Below, in pieces: positions 24,801 through 41,640 of a stretch of 64,000 bases of DNA; positions within the stretch are counted from its first letter, which is position 1; every line of letters begins with the position of its first letter. The stretch is from the NCBI GenBank assembly GCA_921293015.1, contig OV121084.1, positions 48,271,864 to 48,335,863 on the forward strand. The letters run 5' to 3'. Origin of the DNA: Phorcus lineatus (taxonomy: Eukaryota > Mollusca > Gastropoda > Trochida > Trochidae). The notes beneath the pieces were generated by a model that saw nothing but the letters and a program-made list of their open reading frames with translations, had not been told where the DNA came from and ran no database searches. The position numbers were made by a program, and so were the translations under genes.

Positions 24801-27800
24801 AACGAGATCTCGAGGATTCACATCATTCAAACACTATTGTTGGGAGTTAAAGATCAAACTAAATCGTTCCGAATGTTTACTTCCGGGAAAACTTGGCGAC
24901 AGGTATCGTTACCACTTCAAAACTTGAAGACGTTTAATGACAATAAATGAAATTTTGATCATTGACTTTTTGAATAAATATTATTGTTTACATTGTTAAT
25001 TACTACTAGTTTCAGTGTAATCTTTGCTGCACGGTGCATGTAGTTTTGCTCACTAAATTTTTGCTATTGCTTAGTCGATATGCGCGAAAATTAAACTCCG
25101 CGAATCAGTCATTTTTTACGTTTGCGCGAAAATAACACCCCGCGAAAATAAATGATTTTACAGTATTTAAAGCAGATACAAAGACAAACTTTAGTTGATA
25201 GTGTTAAATAGGTCAATTAACTAATATACACATTATGTGGACACGGGGCGGGATAGCGCAGTTGTTAGCGCCTTCGGCTTCGAATCAAAAGGTCTGTGGT
25301 TCGAATCCCGCCAGCGGCTCGGCAACTTTGTCTGCAGTGGAGAACTGTTCTACACGCAGTCAGGTTTGGGTGCAATGGTACACTGAGTTTCAGCCCAGTA
25401 CCACCCATGGTTTGCTAGTTCATGCCGATGCTCGCAAGTTTCACCGCAATGCATAGCCACAATAGTGTTGCGGGCTTTCTCCCTGCAATAATACTAGCAG
25501 CCGCGATATAAGTGAAATAATCTTGAAAGTGGCGTTAAACCCCAACTCACACACACACACACACTTATATGGACACATAATTTCAAATTCTTAACATAAC
25601 AAGGGCCGTTTTTAGATTATAAGTGAAAACTAGAAAATAGCATAATTTTGGCATTATAGAGATAAAAAAGCAAGATTAGGGGGCAATTTTAAACTAACTC
25701 AGGTCATAAGGTATTTTGGCTCTTTCTAAATTTGCCAAATTAAAAATCATGAAACATATGCTGTGTCACTTTAAGTATTCTTTCCACCACTGAGTTAAAA
25801 TTGAATCAGTGCATAATCTATCAAAATGCATTTTATGGAATATATTTATTATCAAAAACATTTTATATCCGAAATGACAGAACCGCAGGTAACAACAGAA
25901 AATAAGACTTCTCATCTTTCATCTGTTTACAGGACCCACAAGGTAGGACAATCATATACTTAGGTCACTGGATGGAATCAGAGCACTTATCCTGGTTACA
26001 GACAAATTCTCATAAAAAGCCAAAAGAAATAGGGAAGAGAAAGTGAGTCTATCAACAAATTTGAGCATAAGTTTTTTGCTTATATCAATCTTGTACCATA
26101 TCCTATGGAAAAGGTTAAAAAGACATAATAGTTTACTCTTTAAACTAAATATAATATTTATTTGTCCATGTAACAGGAAATTCTGTAATGCACAAAAGTT
26201 GGTCATGCAAGAAACTTTATTAGGTCTAGGATTCTTCTTTAATAAGGCATTGCTATCTGTTATGTGTGTTTTTTAAAAAGTTATAAGAAAGGAAATTTGA
26301 TATAACATTGAACTTTTTGTCTTGTAATGCTATATTTCAAATTTCATTTATGATAATATATGTTCCTTATTTATTTTTCAGATTTATATCCCTATTCTAT
26401 AGTAATGGGGATGTATGTGATTTAACAATGAGGCCTAGAAATGTTGAAGTCAAATTAAAGTGAGTATGAGACAACATCTTTATTCAAAGCAATGTTTATT
26501 AGGATTTAGTTTTCTTATTGACATTATGAGCTTTACGTAAGGCATATACCTTGACATCCAAGATTTTATAACATCTGTATCAGAGAGTGTGTGGCATTGA
26601 GTCACTATGTGCATGTCACCATGTCTCTTATATCAAGCTTTCGTCTAATTACTCAGGCCACTAATGGCTGAAATACTGGCCAAACAATAACTCACTATTT
26701 GTTACGTCTTCTGATGACCAAACACTAGAGTGAGTGAGTGACTTGGGGTTTAACGCCGCTTTCAAGATTATTTCACTTATATCGCGGCTGCTAGTATTAT
26801 TGCAGGGAGAAAGCCCGCAACACCATTGTGGCTATGCATTGCGGTGAAACCTGCGAGCATCGGCTGGAACTAGCGAAGCATGGGTGGTAGTGCGCTGAAA
26901 CTCAGTGTAGCATTGCACCCAAACCTGACTGCGTGTAGAACAGCCAAACACTAGAGATCTGACATCTTGTATAGAAATACCTTGATCAGCAGGGCCTAGA
27001 TTTTCAAAGCTCTCTTTAGTGCTAAGGTAGTCTTAAGCCAAGTAGTACTTAAGACACTCTTAGTCTTAAGAGAGCTTCGATAATCTTAGCCCTGATTTGT
27101 AAAAACAGCAATGTCCAGCTTAGTGAGTCTTCTAAGGGCTAGAGGTGTGATCAGTAAATGATTCATTGCATTTTAAAACCTTATTTGTAAGTGTGCAACC
27201 TTAAATCATGCAAGGCTGGTAAGATCAAGAGGCAAAGGCTCTATTGAAAATGCTATCTTAATACATCCCCTCAGGATAGTAAAACAATTGATTATATTCA
27301 CAAGAAACAAACAATCATCCAGAAATTTGATTTGGTCAAGAATTTTCTTAGAATATGGTTTAGAATTATTTTTATCACCCAAACAGGGGTAAGTTCTTTA
27401 GGAGATTAACCCATTCTCTTTTTTTGGGGGGGGTTATGTAGTGCATTAAGCTCGGTTTGAAATGTTAATTTAGGGGTAAAGAATGCACTAGTTAAAACCG
27501 CAAAACAAAAAACAGAATGGATTTATCTCCATATAACATGACTATTTATAAAAAATAATAAAAAACTAATTTACCTTGTGCAACAGCAATGTGATTACGT
27601 CCAACCGGTTATACTTGCTTGAACAACTACGGTACAGTTCCATATTCAAAGCACGCGTTTCAATTAAGAAAATATCATAACATAAACCAAGAGGTTTTTT
27701 CATTAAAACTCTACTTTATTTCACTGAGGATATTATAAACAAAAGACAGATTTGTTATTCTGTCAGAGTTACGTTTATTCACATATATCCATAGGTCGAC

Positions 27801-28978
27801 CTATCACCCGTACTACCGACAAGGACTGACCCAATCAAGGGATGTTACTCTAAAAGTAGTTGTTCACTGCAACTCCTCACTCTACAAGTGAAATAATTAC
27901 TCCAAAATTGATATAAGTAACACATTAGAAAGCAGTATTTTCATGTCATGTTAGAATAAATGTTAAAGCTAGAAACTAAAAAAAAATTCTTAAAGAATAA
28001 AGGTCATATAAATTCAGAGTTACCATCAAAATAATTCGGATCTTTTGTCAAGATAATTTTTAGCAATTGTCCTTTTATTGCAGATGCGCAGTTAACACAA
28101 ACCACCCCCATTCTGTGAGCATCTATCTCATGGAGCCCTCAGCGTGTTCCTACATACTAGGTGTAAGTAGCCACTTGTTATGAATTTATATTCTATTTTT
28201 TGTTTCTTGGATGTAAATGCAGCGCTCAGTTGATTCCACTTTGGATCTGGAGGCTCAGGTTCCATCACTTGGCAACATTGTTTGGATGTTCAGAAATGTT
28301 TTACATGTGAGAAGGGCTTTTAGGACCGATTAAAAAAGGGGAGATCACTTCTACCTTTTCAACTAATTTTAAACTGTTTGTTTTTGAAGTGTGAAGTTAG
28401 ATCATCGTCATTATCATGTCAAGACATCAATACCAAACTGCGTCAAACATACCAACTTAATAAGTGGACATATGTGTATTATGTCTTGGCTGAACAATGA
28501 TTTTTTGCAAATTTAATGTCAAGGTATGAATTTCGGGTATTTTGGTCGGAGTTTAGTCTAACCCCTCAAGTACTCGAGTACAATTTTTACCCGTGGAAGT
28601 CCTACATACAGGAGGGTTTGGTTGTTATGTCACCTCAAAACATTTGAGTGTAGTTTTGTTTGACAGACTTTCCAATTTATAGTGTTGGAGTGAAGTTTTC
28701 TTATACAGTTAAATTTTGATTCAATGTTATATAGTATCATCATTATTTTTTTTACATTGGCCAATGGCCTACAATCTGAGAATAAACTTTGTCTATCCAA
28801 TACTTAAATTCATTACAGTCTTACTAATGGTTTGCAAGTTTGTTTTTATCATCTGAATTTTGCCCAAAATCGTGACATTTTAACAAGTTTTTATTTCTTT
28901 CAGATTGAGTCCAATATCTTCTGTTCTCTGCTGAATAAAGCTGATGATAATGGAATACTGAAGAACATACAACTTTGA
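15836..28978 (+). CDS. ERLEC1: Endoplasmic reticulum lectin 1 (erlectin / XTP3-B), complete, 14 coding exons
   Basis: Coding exons: 15836-15973, 18526-18612, 19168-19248, 19464-19541, 20413-20473, 20583-20599, 21345-21565, 22745-22865, 23584-23745, 24009-24068, 25933-26042, 26382-26459, 28084-28162 and 28904-28978. All are GT-AG and phase-consistent; they total 1368 nt and 455 residues (human about 483). An ER signal peptide ([16 protein letters not shown]) is followed by FKITWPGP. Two MRH lectin domains follow, at about 65-221 and 319-440. MRH1 shows [33 protein letters not shown] and EMSTCEY. MRH2 shows [34 protein letters not shown] and MEPSACSY. The Q, R, E and Y sugar-binding positions appear present in both. 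Two MRH domains separate ERLEC1 from OS-9. The family binds trimmed N-glycans on misfolded proteins and works with the HRD1-SEL1L complex in ERAD, in the ER lumen. A Pro/Thr-rich linker joins the domains. There is no C-terminal retention signal. Confidence 0.95.
17290..17385. repeat. Foldback repeat with a perfect 20-base palindrome
   Basis: CACTAAGGTTAACCTTAGTG at 17320-17339 is its own reverse complement, and further CACTAAGG-type arms follow at 17357-17375. It lies in ERLEC1 intron 1. Apart from this element, no exon is seen in 15974-18525. Confidence 0.6.
18890..19126. repeat. Two retroelement 3' tails ending AATAAAGAAGTTGTC
   Basis: GAAACGT followed by AATAAAGAAGTTGTC occurs twice (about 18943-18998 and 19092-19125). 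Each is preceded by hairpin-prone sequence such as CTGGGCTTCTT...AGAAGTAGCCCAG. Similar endings are found on Penelope-like and some LINE elements in marine invertebrates. No coding part is present; assignment to a class is tentative. Confidence 0.4.
19789..20257. mobile_element. MITE with long terminal inverted repeats and 9 bp target duplication
   Basis: About 57 bases at each end are inverted copies of one another with very few mismatches; their core is CAGAGGTAGCTCC(G/A)TCATAAATTCC. The flanking TTACCTAAG at 19780-19788 and 20258-20266 is a 9 bp target-site duplication. That length and the long ends suggest a Mutator-type origin, which is inferred. No transposase lies inside. It sits in ERLEC1 intron 4. 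Related pieces are at 9357-9412 and 54399-54475. Confidence 0.8.
20700..20970. repeat. Two tandem copies of a diverged repeat
   Basis: CTTCT(T/A)CTCCAGAAGCAAA(T/A)G, then CAGA(T/G)TCCT(T/C)AGCTGAT(G/A), repeats with a period of about 150 bases, in ERLEC1 intron 6. It contains no exon signals. Confidence 0.55.
24391..25165. mobile_element. MITE with TACTGTAAAATCAT ends
   Basis: The left end TACTGTAAAATCATAATATTTCGCGGGGG and the right end CCCCGCGAAAATAAATGATTTTACAGTA are inverted copies with small differences. Inside each end, CGCGAAAAT motifs are repeated, making the subterminal regions CpG-rich. A TA at each end could be the duplicated target. No transposase was recognised in the roughly 775 bases. 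It lies in ERLEC1 intron 10. Confidence 0.75.
25243..25563 (+). mobile_element. tRNA-derived SINE, full-length copy
   Basis: The 5' end carries RNA polymerase III boxes: TAGCGCAGTTG (A box) and GGTTCGAATCC (B box). A conserved body follows and the end is GGCGTTAAACCCCAACTC plus an (AC)n tail at 25545-25562. The near-repeat AT(G/A)TGGACAC on both sides is a possible target duplication. It lies in ERLEC1 intron 10, in sense orientation. Confidence 0.85.
26653..26700. repeat. SINE-tail fragment (CACTAATGGCTGAAATA type)
   Basis: GCCACTAATGGCTGAAATACTGGCCAAACAATAACTCACT matches the tails at about 43908-43946 and 44866-44925. The ACTCACTCACTC ending resembles a repeat known from abalone-like gastropods. 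Confidence 0.5.
26731..26943 (-). mobile_element. 5'-truncated tRNA-derived SINE with 13 bp target duplication
   Basis: This is the same family as the SINEs at 25243 and 31576, in inverted orientation and missing the tRNA head. CCAAACACTAGAG at 26718-26730 and 26944-26956 is an exact target-site duplication. It lies in ERLEC1 intron 12. Confidence 0.85.
26990..27094. repeat. Short foldback repeat
   Basis: CAGGGC(C)TA(G)ATT and AAGCTCTCTT at the left pair with AAGAGAGCTTCGATAATCTTAGCCCTG at the right. AGTCTTAAG copies lie between them. It resembles small palindromic elements seen in mollusc introns. Confidence 0.55.
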
Positions 28979-30850
28979 AATAATTATTCATGAAATCATC
29001 GAATCACTAATATTACGCAGTTTTAGAAGAACACCAGGAAAGGAAACTTTTGAATGAGGTTATACCTCATTGACACCTTTACCTCTTAATGATTCCTGTG
29101 ATTTTGCTCCTCAGAATATTTATAACACATTCTTCATTCAACTGCTCGAATGATTGACTGGAATGCCTAAATCTTAAATGTTTTGATAAAATTTTATCAG
29201 AGTCAATTTATGATTTAGTTCCTTATGTAACAGAGTCAAAAGAATTTTACAATCAACCAATGTGCTCACATCATGCCACATGAATTTTATGATTTAATTT
29301 TAATTTAAAGAGTACCTGTCTATTTCTTACGCACAATTATGTTACTATATATTATCATCATCTGTACTTGCTAACCAAAGATATACTGACTAATCGTAAC
29401 AAATTGTAATATGACCACAGCACTTCCTCAGATTATAGATAGAATAGGATGTAGATAAACAATCTTGAATGCCGAGTGTGTCAATGGGGTCATTAGATAA
29501 TGTGTATGGATGCTGTATGAAAGCATTTTGAGTGAGGGAGGGAGGTGTATCTGAATGAATAAATACCCAACTTAATATATTCATTTGGAATCTTTGCACC
29601 AGTGTTGAAAATGGTGTGAATGTTTGCTGTGAAGCCTTCATGTATGAAATCGATGAAGATGTGGAATGTTAATTATGTTCATTATTGTAGATTATCTTAT
29701 CTTAACCTCATTGTAAGTAGAAGTTGGTTTACTCTCTGCAAGAGTCATCAGGAGCCAACTTAATCCAATGAAAGCAAATAAATTTGACCTTATCTATTTT
29801 AGTTTGAATATAGCATTAGTTAATAGTTAAAGATTTTTAAAGAAAGTGAGAATGTTTTTAAGTTATCAGATTGATGTGATCGTGCATATGCTAAAAAATC
29901 TTTTTAAGTTTCTTAGCCATGACTTGTAATCATCCGTGGCCCAACCCAGTCATTCATTTATCGACAAACCTAAAAAACAAGTGTAATATTGTTTTGTAAA
30001 CTGACAGCATCTCTGAACTGTATATCTGATATAAAAATGGGTTCCTTCTGTGTTATTTATTTAAACAAAAAGTTAAAAATAGGTCCCAATGCCCTCGTCA
30101 CTTTAGAACAATTATGTTCCTAAAGAACGTTAAACTATGTTTAGGATGCCTCGTACAGTAGTTGTTTGTATCAGTATTGCATAATAATCCCGACCTGTGC
30201 CACCCCAATCTGGTTTAATTGCCAAAGCCAGAGTAATCGTGTTGTTAACAAGATGTGATTGCTGTTAATTTGCCTCACAGAATGGACTGGTTCAACTTTT
30301 GCAGGTAAAGTGTTTATAATACAGCAGTGTCTGATGTGTGCTTGAAATCTAGCCCAAGCTAACCATCCTTCTTCATTGACAGATAAATATGATGTATCAT
30401 GTTGTTGTTCCATTTAATGATTGTATATAAATGCAAAATTACAATGAAAGAATAAACATTGCATTTAAATGTGAATAACTTGACATGTAATTATGTAAAT
30501 TATTTAATCTTTGTGTGTTACCTGAAAAAGAATATGTTGGTTGATTTTATGAATGCTTCAAATGTGGGCCCTAGGTATGTTTCATGTTAAAAATGTTCCA
30601 TTGTCATGTTATCCTTGAACCTATTCCATAACTTGACATTCTTTTGCAACTCAACAGTCATTGGAGAAGTATCATTGGTGAAAAATGTACGTTTATCTAT
30701 GTTAATGCTCTCTGAATGGATCTCATTGTAAGACCAGAAAAGAAATGTTTCTAACTTCATATTGAAATTCTGTTTGGTAGATGTTAAATCAATGACTTAC
30801 TTCCCTGATAAAGTGTAGAATGTTAAAATAATAAAGAAGTTTGTCTTTGC
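28979..30850 (+). terminator. Probable ERLEC1 3' UTR and poly(A) signals
   Basis: After the TGA stop the sequence is AT-rich with no recognised gene. AATAAA occurs at 30451-30456 and at 30830-30835; either could end the transcript. The extent of the UTR is inferred. From 30851 to 31575 nothing was recognised. Confidence 0.35.
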
Positions 30851-31575
30851 AACTAACATCCAAGTGAAAAACATCTTTTTTAATGGTCTGTTGTACAGTT
30901 TACATGAACATGTCTACTATGCAGTAAAAGATTTTATACTTCAATCACTCTCTAGTTTTTTATTCAAAAAGGAAAAGGTGGTACATAATAAACTAAGTAG
31001 ATTGTATATTGAGAGTTTATGAAAGTTACAGGACTCATTGCCATTCTGTAACTGAAAACTTTATACAAGATCAGGAGATTTCTCATCTCCCCGACCAACA
31101 AAAGTTCAGTTTTGCCAGTATACAATTGCAATTGATTATGTAAATAATGCTGTATGCAATGCATGCACTTTATTCTCTATGACTGAAAACCATGACAAGA
31201 CTATGAGAAACAAAATGACATTAAACAATTATTGACTTCAATTGAGGTTGATCCAGTGATTTATCGACCTTGGACATGTGATATTCACAGAGGTGAATCC
31301 ATTCATAAAATAATTCAATATGTTGGAAGAAAAACTGTAACGGCGCTGATTGCAAGTGCACAACTATTGTAAATGCATATCTGGATATATAAGAGAATGT
31401 CATAATCTGATGAATTGACTCGCCTTATCCTGCTAGATCTGTTACGGTAACCCCTCATGCACTTTGCTCAATGTTTTGATTCAGTCACAAAATAATGTCA
31501 CTGGGTTCAGTCCGTCAGAAAACTTGTGTGCCCAGTACACAGTCAAATAAATTCTAGTCTTTTCAAAACATACAG

Positions 31576-31890
31576 GGGGCGGGATAGCGCAGTGGTTAGC
31601 GCGTTCGGCTTCGGATCAGGAGGTCCGTGGTTTGAATCCCGCCAGGGGCTCACACTTTGTCTGCAGTAGAGAACTGTTCTACAGGCAGTCACGTTTGGGT
31701 GCAATGCTACACTGAAATTCAGCGCAGTACCACCCATGGTTTGCTAGTTTCAGCTGATGCTCACAGGTTTCACCGCAATGCATAGCCACAATGGTGTTGC
31801 GGGCTTTCTCCCTGCACTAATACTAGCAGCGGCGATATAAGTGAAATAATCTTGAAAGCGGCGTTAAACACCAACTCGCCTCACCTCACC
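31576..31890 (+). mobile_element. tRNA-derived SINE, full-length copy with 13 bp target duplication
   Basis: It starts GGGGCGGGATAGCGCAGTGG (A box) with GGTTTGAATCC as B box, and ends GGCGTTAAACACCAACTCGCC plus CTCAC repeats. TCAAAACATACAG at 31563-31575 and 31891-31903 is an exact duplication. It lies between the convergent ERLEC1 and PTGR2 genes. Confidence 0.88.
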
Positions 31891-31969
31891 TCAAAACATA
31901 CAGAAATGATTGACGATTTGCACATGATTACCTTTGAATCAAGTTTACTTTTGCTAAGGGTGCACAGTA

Positions 31970-32135
31970 TTATCAGTATATCGATATATTGCAATACAGA
32001 AACGATACGTATAGGTACACTCTTCTGAAAATATCCAATATATCTGATGATATAAAAATCAAAATATGAAAAGTACCAATATATTGCACTACGTTCATTC
32101 GGAAATGAGGAGCGAAACCCATCCTTACTTATTTC
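31970..32135. repeat. Dispersed repeat (copy 2), related to 7610-7885
   Basis: ATATCGATATATTGCAATACAGAAAC and GAAATGAGGAGCGAAACCCATCCTTACT match the other copy in the same order, with a shorter middle. Confidence 0.5.
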
Positions 32136-32339
32136 CCAAATAGCATTGATTGCATAGACTTCTAGCCGAGTTTAATCAACATAGCAAGGTGTCACTAGAT
32201 TTACCTTTGTGAGGAGAGAATCACAGAAACTCCATATCACAAGTCAAACCAAATTGAAAATTTCTACACCATCTATGTTTTACTTATGCTATTGAGTTCC
32301 TGTGGAGAGAATGCAGGAGAGGTTACACTTCAATTTTCC

Positions 32340-32501
32340 TTTATTGGATGAATCCCATACAGAGGAAAAATGACGGTACATACCGGTAGGGAACACAGCC
32401 AATCAACTTTCACAAGCTAAGTGTTTGGCATGTTTTTATTAAGAAGTAATTATGTAGATAAAACTTGCACACTGATACCCAATCACATCTGGACTTTTAT
32501 T
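32340..32501 (-). terminator. Candidate PTGR2 poly(A) signals
   Basis: On the minus strand AATAAA is present at 32501-32496, 32440-32435 and 32345-32340, about 125-290 bases after the PTGR2 stop. Which one is used cannot be told from sequence. Confidence 0.35.
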
Positions 32502-32625
32502 ATGACTAGATAATTAATTATAATCTTTCAGTTTTCAATCATCAGTGTAGGTGATATTCAAATTTAACGTTGCATTTTGTATCACAATGATAAATATGGT
32601 TATTGAAGTTAAGGATGTTTTTGGA

Positions 32626-38250
<5,625 letters not shown>

Positions 38251-39712
38251 GATTATGAGTGCATTTAGCTCTTCAGCAAGTGGACTTTGATTGACCATTA
38301 ACTCAAAGGGACGCAACTGTGAAGTATTTCGTGAACTGCGTGCCTCTAAAAATTCTTAAACATTTTGACAATCAGAATGAATGAATATATAAAATCTAAA
38401 TGTGAACAGGTTAATTAAAAGATTAGTTATATATAAATATAAATGTCATTATTGCCATCATCGGCATAATTTACCGACATTGGACCCAAACCATAACTAG
38501 GCCTTGTTTAATTAGAAAAATAATAAGAATTTCTACATACAGTGGTTCTTAGACTTTCTTATTCTGTCTTATATTTGCAGGTATGTTCTAATTATTTATG
38601 TGTACATATAAACCTATTTTTTACAATCTTGTCCTGGCTTGACTAATAACCAAATATATTTACTTTTCGTTTTAGGCTAAAAACTCTCAACAACATCGCA
38701 GCGCTGTGCATACTGACACGTGGAGCAATAGGGCTCGCTTCTGCTCAGCAAGGAGTTTCCAATTATACACGACCACTTTTGAAACATTGGATGTCGGTTC
38801 CGGTGGCGGGAATGTCGAATCAACAACATAAAATTGCACACTATTTTCACAATTAACTAATATATTTGATCATCTCTACTTAATTCTATTTAACCTATCG
38901 TGACATAAAGTAATGGAATATGCAACTGCCCTCCAACAATCGCCGAAAAAGTGTAAGTTTTAAAGTTTTCCCTTCTCAACGACTGAAGTTTCGACTTGAA
39001 GTTGAATGTTGATACATAATTTCATAAACCGAAACTTCTTTCGCCCAAACTCTCTCTCCCACTGCATTTGTCTAATGGGGTGGCAAGTAGAGGCTTTCCA
39101 GCTACAATGATTTGAAGCACAGGTGCCAGACTCTAAATATACAATGTAGTATTCATATGAATTCACTAATTCAGTGGTGAAATATGCAGTTAATGTTGAC
39201 ATGTTTTGGAAAAGAGAATGTGAGGGATGCGAATGACGGGATTGCCAAAATGACTGTAAAATTCAAACTAGTCCTTAAAAAAAAACTCAAATGCGAATTT
39301 CCTACGATAGTCACTGTGGATAATTGATGCACAAATTGTATAATGTACAGATACAATATTACTGACAATACACGATACTAAGTTGAAAGACTGTACCTGC
39401 CACCCCATTGGTTAGTATGCGGCTCGCTTGCGAGAATAGAGCATTTTGCGACAGAATTTTGGTCTAACAAGATACGTGCCTGAGTGTATTGATTCTATTT
39501 ACATGAATTGTATTGATACACATATTCTTCAATATCAATCTCTTCCTAAGTTAAACTCCTCTTTGTATTGTTCATTTATTACTTTTATCTATTTGATGTA
39601 GATGTGACAAGATATATAAATTTGATGTCATGTCATTTAACAAATGAAGTTTATTTAGTTTATTTCCTGTTTAATGATAAAGATGTCCTTTAGAAATGTA
39701 CCTCGACTTGTT

Positions 39713-40164
39713 ACTATGGCTATGCTTAATTGGTAACCCGGCGAACTATCCGGAGTACGCCGCCGGAAATGACAAAAGTGGCGAATCACTTTATTGGCAA
39801 CCGGACTAGGCCAGAGGCGTATGCCTGATCTGCCGGTTTTAAGTGACAGGCAAACCTGGCGTATAATGGCGGACATATATTTTCGTTGCAATTATTCAAC
39901 AACTTATATCTATTTTTAATTTACTTTTTGAAATAACAACTTTAAAAAAATAATGTTACTTATGTACGATTATCTAATAATCTTCATTATTTGATGGTGA
40001 AATTTTAATTCATATTTAAAAATGTTAAAAAAAAAATTCCGAAGACATTCTGAGCTATGATGACTACTTCCTGTGCGTAAGCCAACACACTTGATTCAAC
40101 TTGATCCTGTTCCAGACCCGGTGTACGCCGGTTCCATGAACCAATCAAGCATAGCCTATAAGTT
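39713..40164. mobile_element. MITE with TATGGCTATGCTT ends and 7 bp target duplication
   Basis: ACTATGGCTATGCTTAATTGGT at the left and the reverse complement of ACCAATCAAGCATAGCCTATAAGTT at the right form imperfect inverted ends. ACTTGTT at 39706-39712 and 40165-40171 could be a 7 bp duplication. It lies between PTGR2 and CENPK. The rest of 38251-40765 shows no gene except a possible shared promoter area. Confidence 0.5.
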
Positions 40165-40775
40165 ACTTGTTGTTAATACTTGTACCTGTAAAAACAGTCT
40201 TTTCATCAATTTGAATGACAAATAATTATCGTGATACATATCGTAACATCACCCTTATATCGTGAGACATATTTTATTGGGAAGGTTGAATATTGTATAA
40301 AAATAGATTGCAATAAACAACTTATGAATTAGAATTATGATACTGAATGAACTCTTCATTTATTTATTTAATACTTCTTTATTCAGTTTAAACGTAACAC
40401 ATTTAACCTGCACAAAAATAGACTATTACTAATAAAGATAAAGTTTGTCAGTAAAAATTTGATGGCATATATGTTTGAAAACTGTCTTGTATCCTTTGCA
40501 TACAGCCAAACAAGTATTCTATCATAGCAAAAGAACTTTTCTTACACATTCAGCAAATTGGAACAAACATTGTGAATTAATTTTACCTGCAATAAGTAGT
40601 GCACTAGACTGCAATATGAAAAATGATATTTCAAGAAATGTTTTTCATATGTGATTGAATAATTTTTAACGACATAAAATACCAAAGCCCTGGCCCATTG
40701 ATCTCTTGAAATCTTTCCATTATCTGGATGTTGTTATCTGTGACAGTGTTTTGGTTATGTTTGCAGAAGGAATCA

Positions 40776-40811
40776 ATGGCACACCAGCAAGATGGCGTCC
40801 TCACAAGATGA
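40776..40811 (+). promoter_or_regulatory. Overlapping upstream ORF before CENPK
   Basis: An ATG at 40776 opens an 11-codon frame (ATG GCA CAC ... AGA TGA) that is out of frame with CENPK and overlaps its start. A splice-acceptor-like TATGTTTGCAG ends at 40766, so the leader probably has an upstream non-coding exon. Confidence 0.35.
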
Positions 40812-41640
40812 TGTAGAGGTGGAGGAAGATCCTTCTCCTGCAAATGTTGAGGAACCCCAGCAAGGTGTGCTGCAACTCAAACAGATGTGCAAGGAGAAGT
40901 GGGATGCTGTCAAACTGAACCATGAAGAGATAAATAAACAAGACTCCAATGTTGAAGTAGATGAAAGCTTAGGTCTTGCCCAAATTCTTCACGAAAAGGA
41001 GAAGAGGGTTCAAAGTGAGATTGAACTTGTTAAGAATTCTCAGCCATTTACTTTACCTGACAATCCTGACATTTTGAGACAAGTCCTTGTGAAGGACCTT
41101 GAGAGCAGTATCTCTCAACTGCAGGAGGTGCTGACTCTGGTTCGAGGACAGGAGAAGGAGATTCGAGACCAGATTACTCAGGAAGAGGAAACTGCCCAAC
41201 AGCTTCAGTCTGTGGGTGGATGTCTGGAAGTAAAGCTGGAGGGGATTGAGAGTAACGATGATGAGGATATCACGATGCCTCGGGTGATGCAGGAGCTTGA
41301 TGATAAGATTCGAAAAGCCGAGGCAATGAAAAAGATTCTCACCAAGAGACTAGTACATTTTGTGTATAATCATTTTCCACTTCCTTCGGCTGAAGATATC
41401 AAAGCTGGAAAGAAGAAGTTGCGATCAAGTGATAGAAAAATATCGACTGACAATCTTCTCCCTTTTAAGGTTGTGCTCCAAGAACTGATGAATAAGTGCA
41501 TTGACGAGCCACATGATCCTTATATCATTCTCACGGACAGGTTCTGGCCACCTTATATTGAACTCTTGCTGCGATGTCAGATTGTGCTTCGACATCCGGA
41601 TGATGATCAGAGGATTAAACTGATACCTTTCCATTTATGA
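40792..41640 (+). CDS. CENPK: Centromere protein K, whole reading frame in one exon
   Basis: This 282-residue frame matches CENP-K, a subunit of the constitutive centromere-associated network (with CENP-H, -I and -M) that links CENP-A chromatin to the outer kinetochore. The N-terminus is acidic; long Glu/Gln/Lys-rich coiled-coil segments run through about 55-200. The conserved C-terminal core is HFPLPSAED, then HDPYIILTDRFWPPYIELLL and LRHPDDDQRIKL. Human CENPK is 269 residues and its gene has many introns, so an uninterrupted frame is unusual and may mean intron loss or a retrocopy. An upstream acceptor (ends 40766) suggests a spliced leader. ATG at 40792 has a good context (CAAGATGGCG). A poly(A) signal lies at 42513-42518. 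Confidence 0.93.
   Translation: MASSQDDVEVEEDPSPANVEEPQQGVLQLKQMCKEKWDAVKLNHEEINKQDSNVEVDESLGLAQILHEKEKRVQSEIELVKNSQPFTLPDNPDILRQVLVKDLESSISQLQEVLTLVRGQEKEIRDQITQEEETAQQLQSVGGCLEVKLEGIESNDDEDITMPRVMQELDDKIRKAEAMKKILTKRLVHFVYNHFPLPSAEDIKAGKKKLRSSDRKISTDNLLPFKVVLQELMNKCIDEPHDPYIILTDRFWPPYIELLLRCQIVLRHPDDDQRIKLIPFHL

Noticed and set aside
25254-25314. Region looks like a tRNA gene because A and B boxes are present (also at 31587).
   Set aside because: The sequence does not fold into a full cloverleaf with an acceptor stem, and it continues into a repeated SINE body.
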